The translations under genes were made by a program, and so were the position numbers. Shown here piece after piece: positions 1 to 7,200 of a stretch of DNA of 25,771 nt. The DNA comes from a virus: the IMG/VR virus record IMGVR_UViG_3300009136_000032, positions 1 to 25,771 of that record. One strand, given 5' to 3'. Positions within the stretch are counted from its first letter, which is position 1; each line of letters opens with the position of its first letter. The notes under the pieces were generated by a model. The model ran no database searches and was not told where the DNA came from. It was given only the letters and a program-made list of their open reading frames with translations.

Positions 1-234
1 ATATTTAGATATGATGATTACTCATTAGAGCATAGCCTTAAACAGGTACATGTACTAAAGAGGGTTATGTTCAGAAAGAAAGAAGTAAAATACGGAAGAG
101 GCAAAAAAGCTTTTGTAAAACTTGAGTATGTATATAATCAAGATGGAGATGAAGAGATAAGAAATAAAATATTAAACAGCATAAAACACTATGAAACTAA
201 GTTGGAGACCATATCAAAAAAGAATAATAAGTAA
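1..234 (+). CDS. 3' end of an unknown phage gene (5' part outside window)
   Basis: Frame 1 is open from the first base of the window to a TAA at 232-234, giving the last 77 residues of a protein. The piece is rich in Lys, Glu and Tyr and ends in a basic, probably helical tail (ending KKNNK). It shows no recognisable motif, signal peptide or membrane segment. It overlaps the start of the helicase gene by 44 nt, in the same style as other long overlaps in this block, which supports it being a real translated frame. By position it belongs to the same plus-strand replication/early operon. Function unknown; the 5' part is needed for any assignment. Confidence 0.7.
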   Translation: MFRYDDYSLEHSLKQVHVLKRVMFRKKEVKYGRGKKAFVKLEYVYNQDGDEEIRNKILNSIKHYETKLETISKKNNK

Positions 235-1426
235 AGCAAGAGAAGTAATAAACAAGTATGGGTTTATATACCTTGCAATGGAAGTTAGAACAGGTAAGAC
301 CTTAACATCTTTAGGTATAGCTCAAGCCTGTGGATTTAGAAACGTTGTATTCCTAACAAAGAAGAAAGCAATATCATCTATAGTATCAGATTATAAATTA
401 CTTAACCCTAATTTTAAATGTGAAGTTATTAATTACGAGTCCATGCATAAGCTAATGATAACTCGTTGTGACTTCTTGATACTAGATGAGTCTCATGGCT
501 TAGGAGCTTTTCCTAAACCAAGTAACAGAGCTAAGAACGTAAAAGAATTTATAAGGAAGTTTGATTGTAGTGTTTGCTTATTATCCGGAACACCAACCCC
601 GGAAAGTTATAGTCAAATGTTTCATCAAGTATATGGCATTCCTTCTAACCCATTCAATCACTTTAAAAACTTCTATGCTTTTGCTAAAGACTATGTTAAG
701 GTGACACGAAAGAAAATAAATTCTATGTACATCAATGATTATAGCAAAGGTAAGACAAGTATACTTAGAACGATGCAGCCCTACACAATTAGCTATACTC
801 AAAAGGAGGCAGGTTTTAAAGTGGAAACAACAGAGAGAGTTTTAATAGTAGACATGAAAGAATCTACCTATAAGGTGGCTGCTAAACTAAAGAAACATAA
901 TGTCGTTGAAGGTAAAGAAGAAATTATATTAGGTGATACACCTGTTAAGCTAATGAATAAACTTCATCAACTTTACTCCGGTACAATTATATTTGAATCT
1001 AACAATGGTACCATACTAGATTATAGTAAAGCAGAGTTTATAAAGAAACATTTCAAAGGAAAGAAGATAGGAATATTCTACAAGTTTAGACAAGAACTAA
1101 AAGCTTTACAGGAAATATTTGGGGATGAGATTACTACTGACTTGGATAAATTCAATAGCACAAACAAATCAATAGCTCTACAAATAGTAAGTGGACGTGA
1201 AGGTATAAGCTTGAAGATGGCAAAGGCTTTAGTGTATTATAATATAGACTTCTCAGCAACAAGTTATTGGCAGTCAAGAGATAGGATGACTACTAAGGAG
1301 AGACTAAAGAACGATGTGTATTGGGTCTTTGCAAAAGATGGAATAGAGAATGACATCTACAAGGCTGTGATAAACAAGAAGGATTATACTGTAAATCATT
1401 TCAAGAAAGATTTATTATCTTTATGA
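191..1426 (+). CDS. SF2 / SNF2-like DNA helicase or translocase
   Basis: A 411-aa ATP-dependent superfamily 2 helicase, probably acting in phage replication, recombination or DNA remodelling. Visible motifs in order are a Q-motif-like N-terminus (WRPYQ, residues 5-9), Walker A with GKT at 35-37, a DESH Walker B box at 99-102, motif III SGTP at 132-135, a motif V-like GREGISL near 335-341, and a motif VI-like QSRDR at 361-365. The arrangement and short length match the small SNF2-type helicases of phages; no extra nuclease or zinc-finger domain is visible. The start is fixed because an in-frame TAA lies at 182-184 and ATG 191 is the first start after it, forcing a 44-nt overlap with the upstream gene. 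The next gene begins 1 nt after the stop. The helicase call is firm; the exact role is inferred from the adjacent nuclease genes. Confidence 0.93.
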   Translation: MKLSWRPYQKRIISKAREVINKYGFIYLAMEVRTGKTLTSLGIAQACGFRNVVFLTKKKAISSIVSDYKLLNPNFKCEVINYESMHKLMITRCDFLILDESHGLGAFPKPSNRAKNVKEFIRKFDCSVCLLSGTPTPESYSQMFHQVYGIPSNPFNHFKNFYAFAKDYVKVTRKKINSMYINDYSKGKTSILRTMQPYTISYTQKEAGFKVETTERVLIVDMKESTYKVAAKLKKHNVVEGKEEIILGDTPVKLMNKLHQLYSGTIIFESNNGTILDYSKAEFIKKHFKGKKIGIFYKFRQELKALQEIFGDEITTDLDKFNSTNKSIALQIVSGREGISLKMAKALVYYNIDFSATSYWQSRDRMTTKERLKNDVYWVFAKDGIENDIYKAVINKKDYTVNHFKKDLLSL

Positions 1427-1427
1427 G

Positions 1428-1634
1428 ATGAGGTTCGTTAAGTTTTTACTTGTATGGATTAGTCAAAACCTTGCTATTCCTTTTTGGGTAGTGGGACATA
1501 TACACCTTTCTATTCATACACTTCACAGCTTACTTGAATTAACAAGCTCCATTGCCATGAACATAATAGTGGCAGTAGGATTTTTTATAGACTACAACAA
1601 TGACAGAACAAAAGATTCAGAAAAAAAGAATTAA
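1428..1634 (+). CDS. Small two-helix membrane protein, unknown function
   Basis: A 68-aa protein with two hydrophobic stretches (about residues 4-25 and 35-56) and a short charged C-terminus (DRTKDSEKKN). This predicts a two-span inner-membrane peptide. Size and topology are compatible with a class II holin-like protein, but the gene sits between a helicase and a nuclease rather than in a lysis cassette, so that reading is only a possibility. It could equally anchor replication proteins to the membrane. The start ATG lies 1 nt after the helicase stop, and the 3' end overlaps the VRR-NUC gene by 35 nt. No Shine-Dalgarno sequence is present. That the gene is real is likely; its function is unknown. 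Confidence 0.7.
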   Translation: MRFVKFLLVWISQNLAIPFWVVGHIHLSIHTLHSLLELTSSIAMNIIVAVGFFIDYNNDRTKDSEKKN

Positions 1635-1839
1635 ACAATTAGAGGATGAAGGGTACTACGTTATCAAGCTTACTGTTACCAACAAGAATGGGATACCGGA
1701 CTTGATAGCTATACCAAAAGATTCAAACGTTTTGTTTGTTGAATGTAAAACCAAGGAAGGTAAAGTATCAGAGTTACAAAAATATAGACACAAAGAATTA
1801 AAAGATTATGCTGAGACAGAAATATATAGGGGAGACTAA
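1600..1839 (+). CDS. VRR-NUC domain nuclease
   Basis: A 79-aa protein consisting of a minimal VRR-NUC domain, a PD-(D/E)XK-superfamily nuclease found alone in many phages and fused in FAN1-type enzymes. The motif GIPD (residues 31-34) is followed by ECK (48-50) and Q60, giving the expected D34, E48, K50 and Q60 active-site set. Stand-alone phage versions are associated with processing branched DNA, including Holliday-junction-like substrates, so a role with the nearby helicase in recombination or replication-fork processing is plausible. The length is normal for stand-alone phage members. The start ATG overlaps the upstream membrane-protein gene by 35 nt, and the 3' end overlaps the next gene by 32 nt, suggesting translational coupling without a Shine-Dalgarno sequence. 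Confidence 0.88.
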   Translation: MTEQKIQKKRIKQLEDEGYYVIKLTVTNKNGIPDLIAIPKDSNVLFVECKTKEGKVSELQKYRHKELKDYAETEIYRGD

Positions 1840-2185
1840 ACACTATGAAATAGATGAATTGTTTGTAGAAAAAATACGAGACATGCCTAGACCAATAGGT
1901 ATAGATATAGCATTTCAGGTAGATGAGGTGGCATCTGATTTACCTGTGTTAGAATTTTGGCAACAAGAAATTGGAGGAGTTTCACATATTAATACAGACC
2001 CATTCTTTTTTAGAGTAGAATACTTAAATCAAGAAGATGATACTCCAATATTTTTTGACATCTACGAGATAGACTCAGATGAATATTTAGATTTATACAA
2101 TAAAAATAAAATAATTAAATTAAATGATAACATCAACACAGATGAACTTCTTAGAGAAGGTAATAAACGCAGAGTTACAGCTTAA
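1808..2185 (+). CDS. Hypothetical protein in replication operon
   Basis: A 125-aa acidic soluble protein with mixed alpha/beta character; no family is recognised. The centre (residues 60-95) is rich in aromatic and acidic residues (PFFFRVEYL, FFDIYEIDSDEY). No membrane segment or metal-binding motif is visible. The start at 1808 overlaps VRR-NUC by 32 nt. A second in-frame ATG at 1883 would give a 100-aa protein without overlap, but the residues between the two ATGs look like ordinary protein, so the longer form is preferred. The 3' end overlaps the DnaA-like gene by 62 nt. It is probably co-expressed with the surrounding DNA-metabolism genes. Confidence 0.65.
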   Translation: MLRQKYIGETKHYEIDELFVEKIRDMPRPIGIDIAFQVDEVASDLPVLEFWQQEIGGVSHINTDPFFFRVEYLNQEDDTPIFFDIYEIDSDEYLDLYNKNKIIKLNDNINTDELLREGNKRRVTA

Positions 2186-2549
2186 TATTTTAGAAAAGAA
2201 CAGGTCAATACCATATGTAAATGGAAGACTAATATTCTCATACATACTACATAAGCGTGGAGTAACATACGATAGGATAGCAAACCATCTAGGGAAAAAT
2301 CATGCAACAATAATTCATGCTGTAAAAAATGGAGAGCACTACTTGAAACATGAGCCTGACTTGAATGGGATATATAATATATGTAAAACTATATTTGAAA
2401 ATGAACACAATCCTGTTCTAGAATATAGTCATGAAGAACTTCTCAAAGCCTACCTAGACTTGGAGCTACAGCTATATAGCGTTGAGTGTGAACTAAATGA
2501 GGCACAGGAGTATATAAAAAATATTAAAAAAACTTGCGTAGATAATTAA
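2124..2549 (+). CDS. DnaA domain IV-like DNA-binding protein
   Basis: A 141-aa protein whose residues 30-90 resemble the C-terminal double-strand DNA-binding domain (domain IV) of bacterial DnaA. After a helix with a TYDRIANHLG turn comes HLGKNHATIIHAVKN (55-69), which matches the pattern of the DnaA signature (G-[RK]-[DN]-H-[TA]-T-[VI]-x-H-A). No AAA+ ATPase domain or Walker motif is present. Residues about 100-135 form a predicted coiled coil rich in Leu and Glu. The protein may therefore bind DnaA-box-like sites in the phage or host chromosome and oligomerise, either to mark a phage origin or to compete with host DnaA; both are inferences. Start ATG 2124 overlaps the upstream gene by 62 nt; an alternative ATG at 2142 would shorten the overlap to 44 nt. 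Confidence 0.82.
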   Translation: MITSTQMNFLEKVINAELQLNILEKNRSIPYVNGRLIFSYILHKRGVTYDRIANHLGKNHATIIHAVKNGEHYLKHEPDLNGIYNICKTIFENEHNPVLEYSHEELLKAYLDLELQLYSVECELNEAQEYIKNIKKTCVDN

Positions 2550-2573
2550 ATTTATATTAAATTTAACACTTAT

Positions 2574-2804
2574 ATGGGATATACATTAAATGATATCGAC
2601 AAAATTATAGAGTTTAAAAGTTGGAGTGACAAGAAAAAGATAGATGAACTATTACGATTGGACTGCTCTCAATACACTAACCTTGGATTGGAATCCTCTA
2701 AGTCACAAAGAGAGGAAGTAAAGAAGAACTCTAGAAAAATATACAAACTAATAAAGAAGGTAGATAAGGAGCTTGGAGATAAGTTTCTTAGAGTTATGGA
2801 TTAA
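2574..2804 (+). CDS. Small hypothetical protein
   Basis: A 76-aa basic, Lys-rich, mostly helical protein with no recognised family. The N-terminus (residues 1-28) contains an IDKIIEFKSW...KKKIDELL pattern that could be a short helical hairpin, and the C-terminal half is charged (KKNSRKIYKLIKKVDKELGDK). It lies 24 nt after the DnaA-like gene, with an A/T-only leader and no Shine-Dalgarno sequence, and 5 nt before the next small gene. Codon use resembles its neighbours. It is probably a genuine early phage gene of unknown function. Confidence 0.6.
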   Translation: MGYTLNDIDKIIEFKSWSDKKKIDELLRLDCSQYTNLGLESSKSQREEVKKNSRKIYKLIKKVDKELGDKFLRVMD

Positions 2805-2809
2805 ATAAT

Positions 2810-2995
2810 ATGGCGACAGCACTTGAGTACGAAAGGATTAATTACATCAATGATTTGATGCATAACCTTAACTCAATTAATTCAGACATCTACGAGTCGC
2901 TATGTGATAGAGAATATCAAGACACAAAGAAAGCTATTAACGATATGCAAATTCAGCTTAAGGAATTAAGCGACTCACTTAATGAAGACTTCTAA
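2810..2995 (+). CDS. Small coiled-coil hypothetical protein
   Basis: A 61-aa protein that is almost entirely predicted helix, with heptad-like Leu/Ile/Met spacing (INYINDLMHNLNSI, MQIQLKELSDSL), suggesting a small dimeric coiled coil. No catalytic motif is visible and no family is recognised. The ATG lies 5 nt after the previous stop, preceded by an A/T-rich leader (GATTAAATAAT). Its 3' end overlaps the HNH endonuclease gene by 14 nt. A role as an adaptor or inhibitor is possible but unsupported. Confidence 0.6.
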   Translation: MATALEYERINYINDLMHNLNSINSDIYESLCDREYQDTKKAINDMQIQLKELSDSLNEDF

Positions 2996-3389
2996 AACAT
3001 GTAGAGAATGTAAGGAAGTTAAAAGTGAGTCTGAGTTTTATAGCTCCGGACACAAAACCCTTTCGGGTAAAATAATAATAGGCACCTTGTGTAAGCCATG
3101 CACAAAAATCTATAAGAAAAAAAGAAACACAAGCATAAGAAAATGGCTACACAACTATAAGAAAAAAGCTCAATGTGAAAAGTGTGGTTACTCAAACAAA
3201 ACTCATGCAAGTTTCAAGACTTCTGCTATAGAGTTTCATCACGCACAAGGTAATAAAGATTTTGCTATTGCAAATTCTATAAGGAAGGGTGTGTCTATAG
3301 AAAGAATAAAAGAAGAGATAGGAAAATGTGTAGTATTATGTTCAAGATGCCACGCAGAAATTCATTCAAATGAACGACATAATTTATGA
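2982..3389 (+). CDS. HNH endonuclease with N-terminal zinc-finger
   Basis: A 135-aa HNH nuclease. The C-terminal part has the zinc-supported HNH layout: CEKCGY (Cys65, Cys68), the catalytic EFHH box (His86-His87) followed by GNKDF, then LCSRCHAEIH (Cys120, Cys123, His124, His128). The N-terminus carries another pair of cysteine knuckles, CREC (7-10) and CKPC (37-40), which probably bind a second zinc ion. This architecture is frequent in free-standing phage HNH enzymes that act as homing-type nickases or in DNA processing. The gene overlaps the preceding one by 14 nt and the following one by 4 nt (ATGA), so it is embedded in the operon rather than inserted in an intergenic gap. No intron or split gene is seen nearby. 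Confidence 0.9.
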   Translation: MKTSKTCRECKEVKSESEFYSSGHKTLSGKIIIGTLCKPCTKIYKKKRNTSIRKWLHNYKKKAQCEKCGYSNKTHASFKTSAIEFHHAQGNKDFAIANSIRKGVSIERIKEEIGKCVVLCSRCHAEIHSNERHNL

Positions 3390-3805
3390 GCACAAGGTTT
3401 GAGACTAACAAAGATTTAAGCAGAGAGAGAAAAGCTATAGAATATTTTGTAAAAAAGTTTAATGGCACTTTTAAAAAGCTAGACCCAAACGATATTGATT
3501 ACAAAGTTTTTGATAAAGAAGGAAAGCTTATTGCTTATGCTGAAATCAAAGGAAGATATAAGACCATTGCAAATTCCTATCCGTTGCCTGTTGCTTGTAG
3601 AAAAATAGTAAAGCTTTGTGACAAAAGATTAAACCCTGTTATTATATGGGCATGTGATGATGGTATAGTTTATGGACAGCCATCACAGATAGAAGGTAAC
3701 ATAAGGTGGGGTGGTCGCAAACCAAGGGAAGGTGCTGTCAATGACCAAGAGCTTATGATTTATTATCCTAAACAAAAAACACTAAGGTACCATACGTACC
3801 ACTAA
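3386..3805 (+). CDS. PD-(D/E)XK-like nuclease family protein
   Basis: A 139-aa protein with a putative restriction-endonuclease-fold core. Acidic residues at 36-38 (DID) precede a beta hairpin ending in AEIKGR, giving an ExK pair at Glu53-Lys55, the usual D...ExK arrangement. Strands with PVIIWACDDGIVYG follow at about residues 84-98. The size is typical of small phage PD-(D/E)XK proteins. Function is inferred from the motif only; it could act in DNA repair, host DNA degradation or recombination. It is coupled to the HNH gene by a 4-nt ATGA overlap and is followed 11 nt later by the next gene. The nuclease assignment is moderately supported; the specific substrate is unknown. Confidence 0.68.
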   Translation: MSTRFETNKDLSRERKAIEYFVKKFNGTFKKLDPNDIDYKVFDKEGKLIAYAEIKGRYKTIANSYPLPVACRKIVKLCDKRLNPVIIWACDDGIVYGQPSQIEGNIRWGGRKPREGAVNDQELMIYYPKQKTLRYHTYH

Positions 3806-3816
3806 ACTATAGTTAT

Positions 3817-4062
3817 ATGATTGATTCTATAATAAAACACCACAACGAAGAAGAGTTTTTAAAAGCTGATGGCTTTGATGATGCAATCATTGGAGTTGAT
3901 GAAAAAGAAATGAGACTAATATACTCTGTTTCTAAGTGTCTTAGAATATTAGAGAAGGATATGAGTCCACTAGATTCGTTTGAGTACTTTACATACAACG
4001 TAAGTGGTGCACACATGGGAGATAAGACACCTATATGGTGTTGGGATTTATATATCTCTTAG
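3817..4062 (+). CDS. Small conserved phage hypothetical protein
   Basis: An 81-aa acidic protein. The pattern ADGFDDAIIG...LIYSVSKCLRIL followed by FEYFTYNVSGAHMGDKTPIW resembles, from memory, a small family found in many unrelated tailed phages that ends in a conserved fN-x-x-G-x-x-x-G-x-x-T-P-i segment. No biochemical role for that family is known to me. It is the last gene of the plus-strand block. Its final 32 nt (4031-4062) overlap, on the opposite strand, the end of the 55-aa gene that closes the minus-strand operon. The start is the first ATG after the previous stop, with a short A/T-rich leader. Confidence 0.78.
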   Translation: MIDSIIKHHNEEEFLKADGFDDAIIGVDEKEMRLIYSVSKCLRILEKDMSPLDSFEYFTYNVSGAHMGDKTPIWCWDLYIS

Positions 4063-4198
4063 CCGGTCTTAATCCTGCAGGTTTCTTTATGTCTTTAGTA
4101 AAACCATCCGTTGCGTAGTAGAGTTTTACTTGTTTATCAGTAAAGACCCTACCACTTGGACTAACGTTTCTATTCTTTCCTACTTTTTTGAATGGCAT
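4031..4198 (-). CDS. 55-aa conserved-looking small phage protein downstream of the giant gene
   Basis: A short reading frame translated from ATG (4198-4196) to TAG (4033-4031). It starts MPFKKVGKNRNVSPSGRVF, continues with TDKQVKLYYATDGFTK and is strongly basic. The start lies only 2 nt after the stop codon of the 3110-aa gene, so it is probably translated by coupling from the same mRNA. The central SPSG-x-x-[FY]T-x-x-QVxLYYAT-x-GFTK pattern resembles, from memory, small proteins in other marine phages; this needs a search to confirm. The last 32 nt overlap the convergent plus-strand gene ending at 4062. No catalytic motif is visible. It may be a minor virion component or a late accessory factor, but its function is unknown. 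Confidence 0.8.
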   Translation of the reverse strand: MPFKKVGKNRNVSPSGRVFTDKQVKLYYATDGFTKDIKKPAGLRPAKRYINPNTI

Positions 4199-4200
4199 AT

Positions 4201-7200
4201 CTAGTTGGTTCTTCTTCGTCTAGTAGGTCTTGTTCTCCTGTTGGATGCAGGTCTTCTTCTACGAGACAATGTTTCAGCTTGTTTCTTTTTTCTTTCTTGC
4301 TCTTTATAATACTGAGCATTCATCTCTTGTACACTAGGACCTGAAGAAGAACTCTTCTTATTCTTTGGACCTGATATTACATAGTCAGAAAAGTTAAGCA
4401 GTCTAAGTAAATCTTTACCTACATCATTTCCTTTTCCAAGGTTGTCAATGTTCTTTATAAACCTGTGAATCTGAATAGCAGGAAGACCGGGAGTAGCAGC
4501 TAATTCTACATATAGCTTTTCTAAAGCATCCTTCTTTTTCTTTGCGTCTTTAGTATCCATAGCTCTCTTAGCTAGCTTAGTCAATCTTTGTAGCTGCATC
4601 AAGGGAGCAAGGCTTCTAACAGATTCACCTGCATATGGTTTACCTTGTACTAAATCAGCTGTTCCACTTATGACTTCACCAACTATAAACAAAGCATTTA
4701 AGTTTCCAATAAGCATAGCTCTTAACATATCCTCATCATCGTCATCTCTTTTTCCCCTGAGTAGTCCGGGTAATCCCAAGGCTACATACTGAAACAAAGC
4801 AGGGGCAACGAAGTGATAAGTAATAAAAGTTCTAAGGTTTTGTCCTAGCGTTCCTTTACCTGCGTTTCTGTCCCAAGCTTTTAGTTTACGATACAGGTTA
4901 CGAGTTGATTGTATTTCCTTACGTAAGTATTGCTTAGGTGTGGTTAAGAACATATTCAATCCTCTTTGTATTGCACCTGATGTTTGATAGAAATCTTTAT
5001 CCTGCAAGTCCATAGACTGCTGAGTTCTCTTAGTATCTTTCTCAAACTTTATAATAGCTTCTTGTTGAGCCTGCTCTTCTGTAAGACCACGTTTCTTTGC
5101 TTGAGCTTTGTAATATAAATAGTTGGGTGCACCTCCTAAATATATTGCAGCCTTATCACCAAACTTTGTGGTGTACATAATAAAGTTTACATAGTTATCC
5201 CAATACTGATTAGGTACCATCTCTACCATACCTTCTTTAGAATATGATTCTATTACTCTAGTAATGGATTGATTGTTTCTGTCCTGCATATACACAGAAT
5301 TCTTAGACATCTCCTTGAATACACTTTTCATTTGAGGAATAGTCTTCAACGAATACTTCAACCAATTTCTTACACCAATATCATTAGCGTAAGTTATCAT
5401 AGAAGTTAACTGCTTAATCATTACCGTTGGGTTTAAACCAATGCGAGAAAATATAAAAGCATTCTGCATTTTATTTATAAACCTATCTGCAGGATTGTTT
5501 CTTACTCCGTTGTTGGCAATCTTACCAATCATATTGTTAATCAATCTGTTTACATACTCTCCATGCACAGCTTCTATTGCAGTACGTACATTTTTATTGT
5601 TAAACATTTTGTGAATGTCACGAATTGTTTCTCCATACGCAGCAAAGTATTCCATGTCACGCAAGTATGTTGACATAACATTCATAGAATTCATCTTCCT
5701 AATTGGTAAGTTGTTTTGAACCCTAGCTTTAGTTGATGCTGTACCAACTGAAGTATTCATTATACTTTTTTGAGAAAGTAAATCCAAAGGCTCCTGCTCA
5801 ACAGGATTACCTTGAGTGTCGTTTCTATATATCATACCTGAATAGTATCTATTCCATGGCATGTTAGTTCTATACAGAGCTTTGTATGTTTCGTTGTAAT
5901 GAGAATACAATGAAGGATAAAACTCATTGACTTGCCAATCACCAAACTCTTTAAGGCTGTCGTCTATCTTTGATTCTATCTCTTCCATTATACGAGCATA
6001 GTCCTTGCCAAACGTAGCCTCAAACGAGCCTCTGTTTGCAGGGTCTTTGTATAAGTTATAGTAGTAAAGCATCTCGTTCTGAGACATTTTAGTTTCGTTC
6101 TTCAACAATACTTCTTTTAGATTCAGTTTGTTCTTTAAGCTTGGGTCATTATTAAAAGCTTCTTCTGCTTGACTTACCTCATTAGGGTCAAGAACATATG
6201 CAACCTCTTGCTTGTTGAATGCTCTTACTTTATTCCTCCATTTTTTACCAAACAGTTCTTCAAATTTCTTAGCAACAATCTCTTCTTGTTGCATCATTCT
6301 TTGCTTGTACATTCTTGATGATGAATCTACTCGACCTGTTACCATTGTCTGTAATCTACCACCAAACATTTCACCGGGTAGCTTAGATACTAAATCCATT
6401 AAACCATCTAGTGCTTCAGTCTCATTAAAAAACTTTGTAACATTAGTTGAAAGTGTATTTAGAAACTTTTTAATTACAGATTTTGTTTTGTTTCTTTTCT
6501 CGTTAAGTAACTTTTTATTAGATAAATCTATACCTTCCTGCTCACTCTTATCATTTAAGTCTACCTTCTGTCCTGTTACTTCTTCATAAGCCACCGATGC
6601 ATCATCGTTATATTTTTTGTGTGCATCTTCAAGCTGTTGTTTAAGTTCTGACCTACCTTCAGATACCATCTCTTCTAAGATAGTAGCAGCCACATCTAAA
6701 GAACCTGTCTTATTGACATCATTGTTCTCCATTAACAATGAGTTGTTAAGGTTTATCAGAACCTGAATGTCTACAGCTCTACTATAATCTCCTTCAGTTA
6801 AATTCTTTTTGCCATCAATAGCATTGAACTCTTCTGTAAGTCTTTGATTCTCAGCCTCTACTTCTTCTGCTGTAGCTGTTGGAGCTAGTCTATCTTTAGC
6901 AATACGTTCTATACGTTCCTTCACCTCAAGACTTATCTTAGAACCTTTCTTTCGTCCTGCAACTGTAGTCTCGTACTTTCCGTTTAGTATATCTTTGATT
7001 TTCTTTTCTAGTCTTGTATTGTTTTTTACGTTAACAAACTCTAAGACCTCATCAAATATATTTTCGATGTTAGCTTCTGTTGCGTTGGTTACTTTTCTAA
7101 CCAAGCTCATTACCTCACTACGAGTGTAGATGTCTGAAGGTAAAGACTTTCTAATAAAGTTTCGCACAGCAGCCTTAGCTTTTTGCAAACTCTTAGCACC

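Noticed and set aside
1428-1634. Confident holin annotation for the two-helix peptide
   Set aside because: Topology fits, but there is no endolysin or spanin next to it and the gene sits in the early DNA-metabolism block.
178-1850. Shared 13-mer aaacactatgaaa at about 185 and about 1840, considered as a repeated translation signal
   Set aside because: At the second site the ATG is not a gene start (it is followed at once by a stop in that frame), and both encode HYE in another frame; coincidence is the simplest reading.
4072-4083. cctgcagg palindrome near the end of the convergent region, considered as a terminator stem
   Set aside because: No loop or T-run follows, and it lies within the 55-aa coding sequence; it is just a short palindrome.
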